Shown piece after piece: positions 42,621-55,361 of a stretch of DNA of 64,000 nucleotides; position 1 is the first letter of the stretch, and every line of letters starts with the position of its first letter. The stretch comes from Hypomesus transpacificus (taxonomy: Eukaryota > Chordata > Actinopteri > Osmeriformes > Osmeridae). Both the position numbers and the translations under genes were made by a program. A model generated the notes under the pieces. That model was not told the DNA's origin and made no database searches. It was given only the letters and a program-made list of their open reading frames with translations. Location of the stretch: assembly GCF_021917145.1 (NCBI RefSeq), contig NC_061063.1, forward strand, positions 812,715 to 876,714. Direction: 5' to 3'.

Positions 42621-45600
42621 GTAACACTTGATGACTGTAAGGTTGGATGGAGAGAGATGCATTTGGTGTTCAGATAAATCTCTTAAAATGAGGTCTAGTG
42701 CATGTATACATTTTTGTTTTGTTAGTAGCTCAGCATGTTTGTCAACGTGTTTGGAATTGTTGAAAAGTCGTGTGACGGACTCTTCCTTAACGGGTAGTTA
42801 CGTATTGTTATAGTGGAATTCGCAGGAAGACTGTGCTGAACATGCCTCTACTACCAAGCCTGGACCTCAAAAACGACCCGGTACGAGTTACACACTAATA
42901 CACTACACAAAGATACACTACACCTCAGTATACTACACTACACTAAGACATACCACACTACACTATACTACACAAAGATACACTACACCTCAGTATTCTA
43001 CACTATACTACACTACACAAAGATACACTACACCTCAGTATACTACACTACACTAAGACATACCACACTACAATATACTACACAAAGAGACACTAAACCT
43101 CAGTATTCTACACTATACTACACTACACAAAGATACACTACACTTCAGTTTATTACACAAGACTATATTACACTACACAAAGATACACTAAGATACACTA
43201 CACTCAGGGTTCTTGCAGGTGCCAGTAAGTCAAATTTAAGACTTTTTTAAGACATTTTAAGACCATAAAGATTGAAATTTAAGACCTACACAACGCATTA
43301 CCAAAAAATATTCAAATCAAAGAAATTCTGAAAAAATATCCCCCAGACAGAACTACACACCGAACTAACGTTCTGAGGGCAGCCTTCTGCTGGTTTTGTT
43401 TGTAGCAAAGACTCTAGAGCGCCGCTTTGTTTTTGCGACTTTGTAATAACTTTCTGCAGCCAGCGTTTCTGTAAACGAACGAGGGTAAAAGCTTTTTTAG
43501 ACCTGTCTAAATTAAAATCTAGCAGTTTTTAAGACGTTTTAAGGCTTTCAATTTAAAGTTCAGAATTTTAGAGTTTTTAAGACCCCGCGGGAACCCTGCT
43601 ACACTGCAATATACTACTCTACACTGCACTAAATAGATAGATACAGTGAGCTACACTGCGCTACAGTGATTCCAGATAAGTGAAGGTCCTCCCCTCTCCT
43701 CTGTCCTCTCTCCCCTCCTCCAGTCGGAGCTGACCGAGCTGGTGCAGACGTACAAACAGGAAGTGACGGAGGCGGCGTGTGAGCTGATCTGTGACTGGGC
43801 TCAGAAGATCCTGAAGCGCTCCTTCGACACGGTGGTGGAGATCGCCCGCTTCCTGGTGCAGGAGCACATCGTCAACCCTCGCTGCAGCCAGGCCGAGCTT
43901 GTCACCTCCGCCGCCCTGGCAGGTAGGCCCTGACCTGCCCCTCCTGCCCCCCCTGTTCTGCCCCTCCTGCCCGCCCCTCCTGACCTGCCCCCCCTGTTCT
44001 GCCCCTCCTGCCCGCCCCTCCTGACCTGCCCCCCCTGTTCTGCCCCTCCTGCCCTGCCCCTCCTGCCCTGCCCCTCCTGACCTGCCCCCCCTGTTCTGCC
44101 CCTCCTGACCTGCCCCTGTCCCCTCACAGACCGTTCTAGTGTGTTCTGCAACGTTAGCCACTTAGCTCTCGCCCATGGCTAATCAGGCAGAGAGGAAAAC
44201 TAGCTGGCCTAGCAAACTAAACGTAGCTGTCGCTGTAATAGCTGTAGATGTAGCTTGTAGATGTAGCTGTGCAATTATATAGATAGTTCCTGCTTTTGAA
44301 GTCTGTGTTCTTATATATGATGGAATAAGTGGTTATTGTCGTTGAAAGTGGTTGTGGTGCTGTGGCATGAGTTGCCTGGAAGCCGTAGGGAGAGAATGGC
44401 CAGGTTCATTGACGCCTCCCTAGTAACAGTATGCTGTCCTGACAGGAGGCCCGGCCAAGCCTGCCAAGGTGGTGAAGAAAAACTCCTCCCAGTCCAAGGG
44501 GGGAGGGGCCGACCTGGAGGGCAGTGCCTCGGAACTGAAGGTACAACCTGTGTGTGAGTGTGTGTGTGTACCTGTGTACTGTATACTGTGTGTACCTGTG
44601 TACTGTATACTGTGTGTACCTGTGTACTGTATACTGTGTGTACATATGTACTGTATACTGTGTGTACCTGTGTACTGTATACTGTGTGTACATATGTACT
44701 GTATACTGTGTGTACCTGTGTACTGTATACCTGTGTGTACCTGTGTACTGTGTACCTGTGTGTACCTGTGTGTACTGTGTACCTGTGTGTACCTGTGTAC
44801 TGTACTGTGTGTACATATGTACTGTATACTGTGTGTACCTGTGTACTGTATACCTGTGTGTACCTGTGTACTGTGTACCTGTGTGTACCTGTGTACTGTA
44901 CTGTGTGTACATATGTACTGTATACTGTGTGTACCTGTGTACTGTACTGTGTGTACCTGTGTACTGTATACTGTGTGTACCTGTGTACTGTATACCTGTG
45001 TGTACCTGTGTGTACCTGTGTACTGTATACTGTGTGTACCTGTGTACTGTATACTGTGTGTACCTGTGTACTGTTATACCTGTGTGTACCTGTGTACTGT
45101 ATACTGTGTGTACCTGTGTACTGTTATACCTGTGTGTACCTGTGTACTGTATACTGTGTGTATCTGTGTACTGTATACTGTGTGTACCTGTGTACTGTTA
45201 TACCTGTGTGTACCTGTGTACTGTATACTGTGTGTATCTGTGTACTGTATACTGTGTGTACCTGTGTACTGTATACCTGTGTGTACCTGTGTGTACCTGT
45301 GTACTGTATACTGTGTGTACCTGTGTACTGTGTACCTGTGTGTACCTGTGTGTACTGTATACTGTGTGTACATGTGTACTGTATACTGTGTGCACTTGTG
45401 TTGTGTATTGTATACCTGTGTGTTTATAAGTTGCTGTGGTTCATTGATGCATGTAATCTGTTTCCTCCCCAGAGGGAGAAGGAAGGCGGAGAGCAGTCGT
45501 CGCCGGGGAAACCGCCGCCTAGCGACAAGCCGGCCTATAAGGGGCAGGAGCTGGTTCGTCCCGGGGGTCGCGACCTCCAGGTGGAGGCTCTGATGAAGAG

Positions 45601-46432
45601 CTACCCCAAGCTCCTCCCCCGGAGCTCCGTCCCCGACAAGACCCAGCTCTCTGTGCGCTCCTCGCCCCCCTCGCTCGCGCCCAAGGACTCCGGGGTCAAG
45701 GTCATCGCCATGGCCACCCTGCCCCAACAGCAAGGCGGGGCCCTCCCCCTCATGATCCTCCCCCAGAGCGTCAGCCTAGCGTACGACAGGGAGTCGGCCA
45801 AAGCCCCGCCCCCTCCTGTCACTGGTGCGCCCGCTGCCGTCACCTCCGTGGTGCAGCGCGCGCGCGCGGCACCCAAGCGGGCGGCGGAGACGCTTGCGGC
45901 CGCGTGCGCCACCTCGGGCCTCGGGGGGGGCCCTCCCAAACGCAAGAGAGGCCGTCCCAGGAAGGCCCGACCGGAGGACGCCCTTCCCCCTCCTCCTCCG
46001 CCTCCTCCCCTTCCCGCCGTCACCCAGACCTCCATCATCACGGGAGGCGTGATCCAGAAGGCCTGCTCCTCCTCCGCCTCCTCCCAGCTGCTGGAGTTTG
46101 TGATCCAGGAGCAGCAGGGGCTGGTAGGGGAGGGGGCCGTCCAGGGGCCCCGGGGGGTGGTGGTGCAGTGCCAGGCCGGACAGGAGGGGGCGCCCAGGCC
46201 CGTTCTGCTCCTGCAGAGCCCAGTGGGACAGGCGGGTTGGGAGGTCGGGGGCAGGACTATGGTGGAGGTGATCCAGAGGAATCCGCGACTGCAAGTGCTG
46301 GAGGACCGGAGCGAGATGGAGATCACCCTGACCCCCGTCGACCCCCACTCTGACCTCCAGCTGACTGGACAGGCCCCGGGGGGGGCGGAGGAACAGTCAG
46401 CCCAGGACAGCACACCGACAGGGGGGCCCTAG
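40865..46432 (+). CDS. rfx5: DNA-binding protein RFX5 (regulatory factor X 5, MHC class II enhanceosome), complete
   Basis: Nine coding exons: 40865-40974, 41295-41328, 41486-41568, 42039-42188, 42416-42532, 42802-42880, 43724-43922, 44446-44540 and 45473-46432. Total is 608 codons plus stop (human about 616). N-terminal oligomerisation region: [20 protein letters not shown] and [11 protein letters not shown]. The winged-helix RFX DNA-binding domain covers about residues 100-175: [51 protein letters not shown], then [12 protein letters not shown]-hook KRKRGRPRK lies near 445-453. RFX5 with RFXAP and RFXANK binds the X box of MHC class II promoters (family knowledge). The fifth intron (42533-42801) is AT-AC; without that junction the conserved QSKYCYSG cannot be restored. 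Several introns carry minisatellites near the donor. Confidence 0.96.
41630..41980. repeat. Minisatellite of ctgtgtccctgtgtctgt units (rfx5 intron)
   Basis: About 350 bp of mixed ctgtgtccctgt and ctgtctgtgt units in the 470-bp intron between rfx5 exons 41486-41568 and 42039-42188. It accounts for several long open frames with Cys/Leu/Pro/Val repeats on both strands. Confidence 0.94.
42205..42360. repeat. gactgggtcaggggtcaggg minisatellite (rfx5 intron)
   Basis: Degenerate 12-24-bp units of gactgggtcagggg beginning about 20 bp after the donor of rfx5 exon 42039-42188. Confidence 0.88.
42533..42801 (+). other. U12-type AT-AC intron in rfx5
   Basis: The 5' splice site reads AA|atatcctg (consensus atatcctt). 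The branch-site element ttccttaac lies at 42783-42791, and the 3' splice site is ttac|GTAT, 11 nt past the branch A at 42790. Joining AA + G gives a Lys codon and restores [12 protein letters not shown] in frame. No GT-AG pair gives an in-frame product with this conserved motif. The intron also carries a (CA)n run at 42571-42618. Confidence 0.92.
42884..43670. repeat. actacac-type minisatellite interrupted by a MITE (rfx5 intron)
   Basis: Units such as tacactacactaaagatacactacacctcagta run from just after the donor of rfx5 exon 42802-42880 to 43204 and resume after the insertion at 43599. Confidence 0.88.
43205..43598. mobile_element. MITE with CAGGGTTC...GAACCCTG termini (about 394 bp)
   Basis: Termini cagggttcttgcagg and cgcgggaaccctg are inverted copies. 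Subterminal aagacttttttaagacattt / tttttaagacgttttaaggc words also mirror each other, a structure I associate with a widespread fish hAT-like MITE. The flanking 7-mer ctacact is present on both sides, but the host repeat itself contains that word. Confidence 0.75.
43923..44112. repeat. C-rich minisatellite starting at an rfx5 donor
   Basis: Units of about 42 bp (tgacctgccccccctgttct followed by gcccctcctgcc variants) begin within 10 bp of the donor of rfx5 exon 43724-43922. Confidence 0.9.
44550..45420. repeat. 22-bp minisatellite tgtgtacctgtgtactgtatac (rfx5 intron)
   Basis: About 870 bp of 22-bp units and shortened variants fill almost the whole intron between rfx5 exons 44446-44540 and 45473-46432. 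Long Val/Tyr/Cys/Thr-repeat open frames across it are artefacts of the repeat. Confidence 0.96.
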
Positions 46433-49400
46433 CCCTAGCCCTTACCCTGGTCCCCCTGCACAAACTCTCCTCATCCTAATCCCATCACTCACCCACAGAC
46501 TGTTAGAGCCCCCCTCCTCCCGCCCCCTACTCCACTCATCACTCCACAGTCCTAACTCCTCCCCCCCCATTTGTTGTTTGGTGGAAATCCTAGACTGGCG
46601 CCGCAGAGAGCCAATCGGGATAGATGAAGCCAAACCGCCACTAACCTTCCATTGGCCGCCCATGCACTTGACAATGGAAAAGGGCAGTTTGTTAACCCTT
46701 TTCTGCGACTCTTAAACTGCATGTTTGTCTTTGTAACTGTGAGTGACGCAAGAAAGGTGACTCTGAGCCCCTCAGATAAGCGTGCTGTTCCAAATCAACG
46801 CCTAAACCCTACATCCTAGGCACTAAACCCTGCATCCTAGGCACTAAACCCTGCATCCTAGTCATGGGACGCTAACCATCCTTGCTGTGGTGTGAGGTGG
46901 GGCCTTTATGACTCCAACCTTCCCGATTCGACCTTCCTATTGGCCACCAGTGCTGGAGAGGGCGGGTCCGAGGGGTTTGGTTTGGAACGAGGCCTGCTCC
47001 TGTGGGTTCTGGACGATCCAGGAGGAGTATTACGGGTTTGGAACCAGTCCGGGTTCCCAGTTTTTCCCTCCCCCCCCTCCCCCTTCAACAGGAAGGATTT
47101 TCAATCTTTTTCTACCCTGGTAGTTCTGTCGGTGTCGGTGCTTTGTGATGTCAGAGGGAGAGAGAGAAAAAGGAAAGTCATGTGACTTTCCACTGATGTG
47201 GCTGGCTGCAATCTAGCGCATGCTCTTCAATCCGAGAAGCCAGCCAATCAGAACTGGGCCTGCCTGCCACAGTGTTCTTAATAGCGTGTGAATGGATTGT
47301 GGGATAACACCCTCACCCTCTTGGTTGGGAACCCCCATCACCCGAACCTCAACCCCCCCCCCCCCCCGACTCCGTCCCCAAACCTCACCCTTGAGCTCGA
47401 CCCCCTTAACCTCATCCGCCAACTCCATCCCCAAACCTCACCCCTCACCCCACCCGTCAAATCTCAGTCTTAACCCCCACCCCCCTCACCTGAACCCCCA
47501 ACTCCATCCACTAACCTCAACCCCCACTGCTCAGATCTTAACCCCCAACTCCATCCTTAACCCTAAACCCAACCCCCCTGCCAAGCTTTTACACCAGAAT
47601 ACAGAGTAGTGAGACCCATGCAAGCACTTATATGGACATGATGACATCAGCACTTCCTGCTCATGGCAGACTAAACAGATACACAAAATAGCAGGGTAGT
47701 AGTATACTAGAATGAATATACAGTATCTTAAGTATCTCAATGAACCTGCAAATGGTACATCAGCTTGTTCAGAGAGGTCCCCCTCTCAGGCCAAAGCATC
47801 CAAGCACAAACCGCCATGCCTAGTGTGGAGCCGAGAGGGCAGCAGAGAGACAGGCAGCGGGTGCCCAATCCCCCAGCCTGTCCCCGTGGTGGATCAGCCG
47901 CTGACAAAGGTGAAGTGGGCCTGTTCGCCCACGAAGGCCGCCTCGTAACCAGGACAAAGAGCTGCTCCTGCGGCCATCTCCGATGGCGTCTCCTCCCCTT
48001 CCGCACCTCCTTCGCACACCGTGTTGGTGGACCAGCTGTGCACAGCTGCCTTCTGACGACCCCCCCCCCCCAGCCCTTCTGAGCCAGGGCTCTGTGTCTG
48101 TGGTGCTAAAACTGAGTTACGGCGTTCTGGTGCCCCGGTGATGATCAATTTCGTGTGGTTGAGGGACAGGGACCCCCCCCCCCCCGTTCCCCTTGTTTAT
48201 CGTAGAGACAGCATATCAGTCGATGAGTTGAAAGCCCCAAAAGATTGCTCTCTGTGTGGGTTTTTATTTGTTATGTTTCTTCATTGCTTCCGTCCCTTTC
48301 GACAACAGATTCTGTGATTTCTACAGACAAAAAACTAATCCAGCCAACCTCAACCCCCCCCCCACCCCCCGCCCCCCCCCCCCCCCCCCCCCTTTTTATA
48401 AGAAAAAAAAGAAAGAGAAAGAATACAGTTTGGACTGAAAATGACAAGAAAAGTTGCACTGAAGGAAGAGAATTGGGAGGTGTCGGAGCTGGATGTGAAG
48501 TGATACTCGGCGGTTGGGGCGAAGTGGCGATGACTGACAGAATGGGACGCTGTGGTGATGTTTCAGACCATATTGGGAAGCCGTTCAGGGTGGCTGTACA
48601 CGTTGATCAAACTGGAGTCCAATTCGACTTAATTCTAACATTGAGAGTTTTAGCACTATTTAAAAAAGAAGAAGAGTTTATGAACACATATGGTGGTTGC
48701 TATATCCTATGAACTGTAAGCCAACACTGGGCCCGGCTCTAGTGCACTATCTTCTGATAGAGGCTGCCTGGGTATCCAGTGTTGAGAAAACCAGTCGGTA
48801 CACACACACACACTCGCACACAGCAGTGTGTATCTAGTCTAACCTGTATCTGTGGAGATACTGTATCATCCACTTTACCCTCTCTGGACTATGAGCCCCT
48901 GGCGGTGCTGTCATTGTGTGTGTGTACTTGTATGTGTGTGTGCACAGCTAACTCAATAACCAGGGGGCCAAAATGGCAGGTGCCAACACTAAACCCTCAG
49001 AACCGAGTTGGTAACCTCTGCTCTGGTGACATGTCATAGGACACATCTCAACACTATGAAGAGGTCTCCTCTCTCCTCTACTCCCTCCTTGTCTCCTTTC
49101 CTTCTCTACTACCCTTCAACCGGCAACCTTGATTTAGGAAGCTTGAGATAAGTGATAGCGGTTGTCACCCGCGCGCCTGCATCGCATTGACGCGGATGGA
49201 GCAGCAGAGATGAGGAAACAACTTCAGACGATTGAGATCCACTACTTTGGAGTTTGTAGTGTTACTGCTAGTGCCTGTGAGTGCGTGCGCGAGTGTTTGA
49301 GAGGGGAACTTTCACTGTGGAGCCGCCGTGCTCAAAAAAAGAAACGGGTCGGAGAATCAAAGATAACGATCAGGAACCGGGTAGTCGAGGCTTGGCCGTT

Positions 49401-50640
49401 ATCTGCGGTCTAAACGCAGTCAGCGGTCAAGTCCCTGCGGTAGCTCAACAGATGGGCACTCTGTGCTATGGCCTAGAAAGCCGTACAGAGTGAAGCAGTC
49501 CAATAGCTTTTGCTTTGCAATTTGTTTTTAGGTTTATACAGATAAAACGTTTTTGTTGTTAACGTTTTTTTTTTTTTTACATGAAAAAAGTGTGTGTCAA
49601 TTGTGTTTGCTTTTTTTGTCGAATGAGTCTTTGATCTCATGCGTTGTACAGGTCATTTTGAATGCAGTTTTGAGTGTCGGTTTCTTATTGATGTAGGCCT
49701 ATTTGGGTTTGAATGACACATCTAGTTCCTGAGATTGTTCATGCATGGGCTTGTGTGACTGTTCTATTGCTCTGAGGTCCTTTTCACCAGGTGAAGAAAA
49801 AGCATAATATAAGCCACGACAAAAACGGATTTGACAATGTTTTCAGTTATTTTGCTTTGTTTTTATATGATTATAACCTCCCCTCGCTTGTGTTTTGCAC
49901 TTTATATTTACTTTTTAAAAATCAAGCTTGTTAAGAATTGGTGTGAACAAGAAAAAGAAACAAAACTGAATATTTGATTTGATCATTAATTGGAGGACAG
50001 CACCTTATATGTTATTCCTTTACACGTGTGACTTGTTTGACATTGTTTCTATGCGTGTTTTTGTATTTCATCCCCGAGTTTTGTGACTTTACATCTATGC
50101 TTCCTTTAAAAACAGATAAATTAAAAGATGCCAACCACTAATGTGAATATATTTTCCTATGCTGACTGTATTAAATGTTGCCGAAGGAAAATGAAAGCAT
50201 ATTAATAATTACTGTTGATTTAATCATTCAAAACGGCCTACTCCAATAATCGCTTTCATTCATCCATTTCAGTGTGTTTTTATTACCACAGGATGGCGTA
50301 GCACTCTGCATTTGGTCAAAGAACGTGCGTAGGGCCTACATTAGGACCTATAATAATTGTAAATCAACCCTAAAGCTGAGCAGAATTATCTCATTTAGGA
50401 CCACGTGGCTTGCAGTTACCTTTACTTGAATTTAATTTAGCCTATGGGTATAGCCTACAGCAGAATTTGTCTAGTGCTCTTACAAATTCCGTATACATTG
50501 TGATTATAACCAAGAAAGCGTTACAATCGACTGTATGGTTTTAATCCAATAGCCCATGTATGTAGTCTACCGGTTTTTTGGGGGCTTATGTGGGCACACG
50601 ACAGCGGGGGATCAAGGAAGCGCATCATTCCTCGGCCTTG
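46433..50640 (+). other. rfx5 3' flank and intergenic sequence
   Basis: A triple 22-bp repeat (actaaaccctgcatcctagg type) lies at 46802-46861. A CCCC-rich degenerate block is at about 47330-47580, and C runs occur at 47347-47367, 48061-48070, 48175-48185 and 48354-48392. T-rich sequence at 49500-50180 looks like a long 3'UTR; ATTAAA hexamers are at 50120-50125 and 50170-50175. The actual transcript end is unknown and no coding exon is recognised. Confidence 0.45.
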
Positions 50641-50699
50641 TGCCAAAGGATGGTGTAAACTCGCCCACACACATACTGCTGGCGTCACCGGTCCTTTAA

Positions 50700-50867
50700 A
50701 AATCTAATGAGGCGGAGCGTTCAGCAGAGGGGCATTCTAATTCAGATTTCCGCAGCAACATCAGGCTTGGGTTGATATTCGAGTCAGGGATCTACAGAGT
50801 TATCCCGTGTGGAAATAAAATCCCATGGATATATCGAGACCCTGAAATCGGACCCTTTATTAAAAAG
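50700..50867 (+). promoter_or_regulatory. Candidate pi4kb noncoding first exon and promoter
   Basis: GC-rich sequence (gaggcggagcgttcagcaga) precedes a consensus donor AAAAAG|gtaagac at 50867/50868. It is the best-looking 5' exon between rfx5 and the pi4kb start-codon exon, whose own acceptor (ccccccag, ending 58434) shows that an upstream exon exists. The assignment is inference; the exon's 5' edge is not visible. Confidence 0.4.
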
Positions 50868-53800
50868 GTAAGACGTCTGTACACATTGGTAGAATGTTTT
50901 AAGGTGGAGTATTTTCTTTTGCTGATACCGATTTGTCAACGGAAAGGATTTGTTTCCAGCCTGGAATGTTTCCCTTTCAGCGGGTGCGCCGCCGCATCCA
51001 GTGCTTGAGCAGCTGCGGATTTGCTGAGAAAGTAGCTAGCTAGTTTTAGTAACCAGCGCAGTGTAAACCCGGTTTAGATACTAATGATCACGATATTTAT
51101 TTTACAGGCGTAAATTGTATGTTATATCCATGGCTTTTTTAGGACGGAGCGTTGATGTTTTTAGTTTTATTTTGACGGATAAAAAGCAAACATCTATTTA
51201 GCCTAGCAAGCTAGCTGGGAGGTGGCCAGCTCGCGTTCAGCTGTCTTTCAACAAGACCGATTCCAGCAAAACAAATAGCCGAGCCTACAAACAGAATTCA
51301 CCTTTGCCCCAGAAAACTTCAAGCAAATGTCTATACTGGAGATTGGGACCCTGATTGGATATATTTAGGTTGCCGATTTTATTTTCCCTGGTTTTAACTA
51401 ACCTAGCTGTCTCTAAACGGTTGTTAGTCATTTTTTACTGAGAGTCGACTAGAGCTAGGAAATTATAGGTAATTGTGTAATGTAATGTAACCAGGTGCAT
51501 CTAGCAACCAGCCCACCTTCGCACTTGCAAACCGAAGGAGTGCGGAAATGTCTGGGCAGTGGTATGAGTTTTGCCACAGAGACGCCCGGTAGCCCGCAGC
51601 TACCAAGAGCCGGTGTTGACCGAGAGTTACCTTTCCAGCCCGCACAAGACATTGTTTTGGACTACACGTGTCGGTGTGTCAAATGCAAATGGGGCATACT
51701 TTAAAGACACGTCAATGGGTGGTTTGACCGTGGAAACTCTTCGGCCGCCTTTAAACTAATTACTTTTTCTATGGAATAAATTGAGGAGGATCGGCTGTAG
51801 CTGTACCATATTCAATTCCCTGTATCAGACGAACAGTGATGCACTTAGTACTTTCCATTGTCATCCAATCTTGTCGCGGTTAGGTTTCAGAGGACGGTCA
51901 ACTTTGGCCTCACCGACTCGTATTTCCCAGTGCCAATGGCACTGCAGGTCATACTGAAGGCCCAAGTAGGCATACCTATTTACCTTTTTACAAACCACCA
52001 TCACACCACTTTTCTAATGGACACGGCAACTTCACCTTTTAGCCACCGAGTAGATGACAGCTTCAGCGAATTCGTTGTAGGCTGACATCCGTCACCCCAT
52101 CGCTCTCCTAACACAAGAACACAGAGAAGTTGTTCACCCTGGATAACAGCGTCTGCTAAATGACAAAAAAAACGAACTAAGCTTTGACTTCCAGCCTCGC
52201 TAACTAGAACGTAAAAAACACTGTGTACAAACGCATAGGCTAGCACTAGCAGTGATTTATAAAGTATAAGATTGTTGTTTTCTTAACTTCCAAGTTGTCA
52301 TGGTGGTTATTGCAAGCACGGTACACAATTTCAACACCTCTTCCCTCTGACACAAAGAAAAGGGAAGTGTTACTCAGTGGTTATAGAACTGAACAGTTCT
52401 CTATTCACCGCACCGATACTAATCTCACCAGGGTTGTGATTACATGATGAGATGAACGTGGAGAGGAGGTGTGGAACAGAACAGGGGTCGGTGAGTGAGA
52501 ATCGGTGTGCCTACTCAAGGCGGGTGTGTCTGTTGTCACATTTCACGTCTTTCATCACTGACATAAAACGTCCACACGTTTCTCTCCGGTAACACCATAT
52601 TAGTCATCTCCCTCCCCACTCCTCTCCTCACGGTGGGTGTCGAGCACAGAGGGGTGTCCCCGATGGTGATGTCATCATGCGTGAATCCCGATCAGATGAA
52701 CAGCCAGATCGTTTCAACTCCCCCACCTCTCTCTCGCTCTCTTGCTCTAGCTTTCTTTGTCTCTGAACATCAAACCTCACAGATTTAACTGAGCCGAAGT
52801 GTGTCCCTGTGCGTGTTCGCGCGCCTCTGGGTACGCGTGCACGGACGTGTGTGTGGCATTGGTGAGCCTCATCATACGTAAGCGTGAAATGGGTAACCAA
52901 CAGTGCAAAGTTTCCATCTCCTCACATGGAACAACAACAAGCAGCAGCAGCAGCATGGTTATTGACTGGGAATCTTGGGGTTAGCTCCATTCATCTGTAA
53001 ACGCCTCACAGAGGTCAAAGGTGACGTTCCACCCAGATAACACAGACATCAACAACTCCCTCTCACTGTTTCGTTCTGTCGTGTTGGGTTCTGTTCTATA
53101 CCGTGTCTGGCTGTCTGGAGTTATTCCTTTTATTACGTAGTCAGACAGACCACAGGGCCGTTTGTGACTGGAGCCAGACATCTTTTGACAGGCCCCATGT
53201 CCCAGAGCAGCTGTAAGACATCGCTAAGTGTGCCTGTGTTTGTGCAAGGGACACTTTATTTTCGGTCTCATCCGAGGTTCACACCAGCCATAATGTTCTT
53301 TCGAGTTTAACCGTTTCCACGGCAGCCAGGGGGCACAGGGGTCGAGGTGCTGGAGAGCAGATGGCCTTCACTGCCAGGCCTCTGATTGGCCTGTCTGGGT
53401 CAGATGGTGCTTTTTGTGATTGGAGTGTGAGATTTGTTACACTTGATCTAATTAGCTACGGGGCAGTGTCACACTTCTCCACGTCTGTGGCCAACCACAG
53501 CATTGATCACGTTCCGCGGGACTGCGATTGGTTCAGCTCATGGGCGGCCCAGTCGACTTGTGCGTGAGTGGATAGAATTCATGGTGCATGGATCATGTAT
53601 TTGATATTTTTGATGCAAGGCAATGCCAACAACAATTTCCCATCCTGGATAGACAATAAAGTTGGGTTCTATTCTGTGTCCTTGGTCCCTCGCTGTCGAG
53701 GTGTGGCGGATTCATCATCATGTGTGTAGGATTCTGGAGCCGGCTGTGTGTGTGTGTAGGATTCTGGACTCGGCACTGTGGAGGAATTTCCTGCCAACTG

Positions 53801-55004
53801 GAGCAGCTGTGAGGAGAGGAAGGAGAGAGAAAAGGAGAGGAGATGTGAGAGAGAAGGAGTGAAGGGGAGGAAAGGAGTCAGGGGGGGAAAGGAGTCAGGG
53901 AGAGGGAGGGAGGGGTGATAGGAGGGAAGAAGGGAGGACAGGAGAGGGAGAGAGGGAGGGGAGGAGGATAGACAGCCTAGTAGACACCCACGCCTCTGGC
54001 CCCCAGACCTCACATCTGGAAGCCATCTCTCCTGCCCCCCCCCCACACACACACACACACACACACACTCCTACCCACACCACACTCCCACACTCCACCC
54101 TGGCCCTGAAGGGGCACCCTAGGGGCCAGGAGGGGCGGCGTGGGACCCATGACCTCACCCTCACCTGTGTTTCATTATCAGCCTCTGAGGTCTCATCTGG
54201 GTGTGGCTGCAGATGGCTGGAGGGGGCTGGTGGAGCAGACGTGGCCCAGCATGAAGAGCTGATCTCTGGGTGCAGACTCCACTCCGGTCCTGGTGGGACT
54301 GGGGCTGGGTGGTGCTATAAGGCCTCACTCTGGTGGGACTGGGGCTCCGTTGGCTCTGCTGCCCAGCCTGGAGCTCTGATGTCAGGGTACAGACCCAGCT
54401 GATGGTCCTGGGAGATGGAGTCATGCTGGTCACTGTGAAGACTCACTCAGAGCTGTTTGCTGTTTCCTCGACTCCAGACAACACTCTATTGGCTGAATGA
54501 CTCATCAAAAAGGAGTCGTCTATAAAGACGGATTCATCCTGAAGAAAAACTTGTTTGTGAGGATGATTCTTCTTGAGGAATGAGTCTCCTATAAATTGAA
54601 TCTTCAGGAATAATGACTCTCTTGTTTTGTGTGAAGAATGGGTCTCCTCTTGGGACCATTGTTGTGTATGACTCAGACAGAAGCGGCTTGATTCAAAAGC
54701 TTTGTCCTCTGGCCATACATCCATCATAAATAGATATGTAGGTACGGTGACCATGGAAACCTGATAGGGGGGTGGGGCCAGGGAAGCGGTGGGGCTACCT
54801 GATAGGCCTGTCGGTAGACTGTTCTGTTCCCTGCTTTCTTCCCTTTTCAGTGTGATTTGATTGTGAAACGCTTCTTTGTGTGGAGATTAGGCTTGTTCCT
54901 ATGGCAATGAAGTGGTGGTGAATACAATAGGTGTGTTTGTCTGGAAGTAAAGAGGAGACAGTATGTTGTAATGATGCAATATCAGAGCACTACTGTTGCA
55001 TCTC

Positions 55005-55330
55005 TCCTCCCTGTCTCCATCAACAAGGCCAAGAGCTCACAATGACTCTAATGACTTCATGTCTTAAAACTTTTTACTTTTGCACTACATTCAATTCCTG
55101 TAATATTTGTATTTTATATTGTATTTTATATTGCAATTTGTCAACTTATATTTTATTTTATACCCACTTTTATTATATTTTAGTGTATTCCACTTATTAC
55201 TGCTAGTTCAGTATAGTTAGACCACATATTTAAATGTAAGATTCCTATATGTTTATTGTATGCACCTTCCTGCCAAAGCAAATTCCTTGTCAGTGCAAAC
55301 TTTCATGGCAAATAAATCTGATTCTGATCT
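55005..55330 (+). mobile_element. L2-like LINE 3' end fragment
   Basis: It ends with cttcctgccaaagcaaattc, then cagtgcaaactttcatggca, then aataaatctgattctgatc, nearly the same tail as at 25378-25445. The AT-rich upstream part (cttttgcactacattcaattcctgtaa) resembles LINE 3'UTR. It stops about 30 bp before the fold-back element. Confidence 0.65.
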
Positions 55331-55361
55331 CTCTCCTATCTACCTGTCTGGCTCTCTCTTA

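Noticed and set aside
42520-42820. GT-AG alternatives for the rfx5 intron (donor at ca|gtccaaa, acceptor at gggtag)
   Set aside because: They lose or scramble the conserved QSKYCYSG and do not keep frame; the AT-AC borders fit with a consensus branch site.
44554-45472. Long open frames full of Val/Tyr/Cys/Thr repeats, some running into the last rfx5 exon
   Set aside because: They are translations of the 22-bp minisatellite in an intron. The rfx5 exon has its own acceptor at 45472 and the repeat shows no codon-level constraint.
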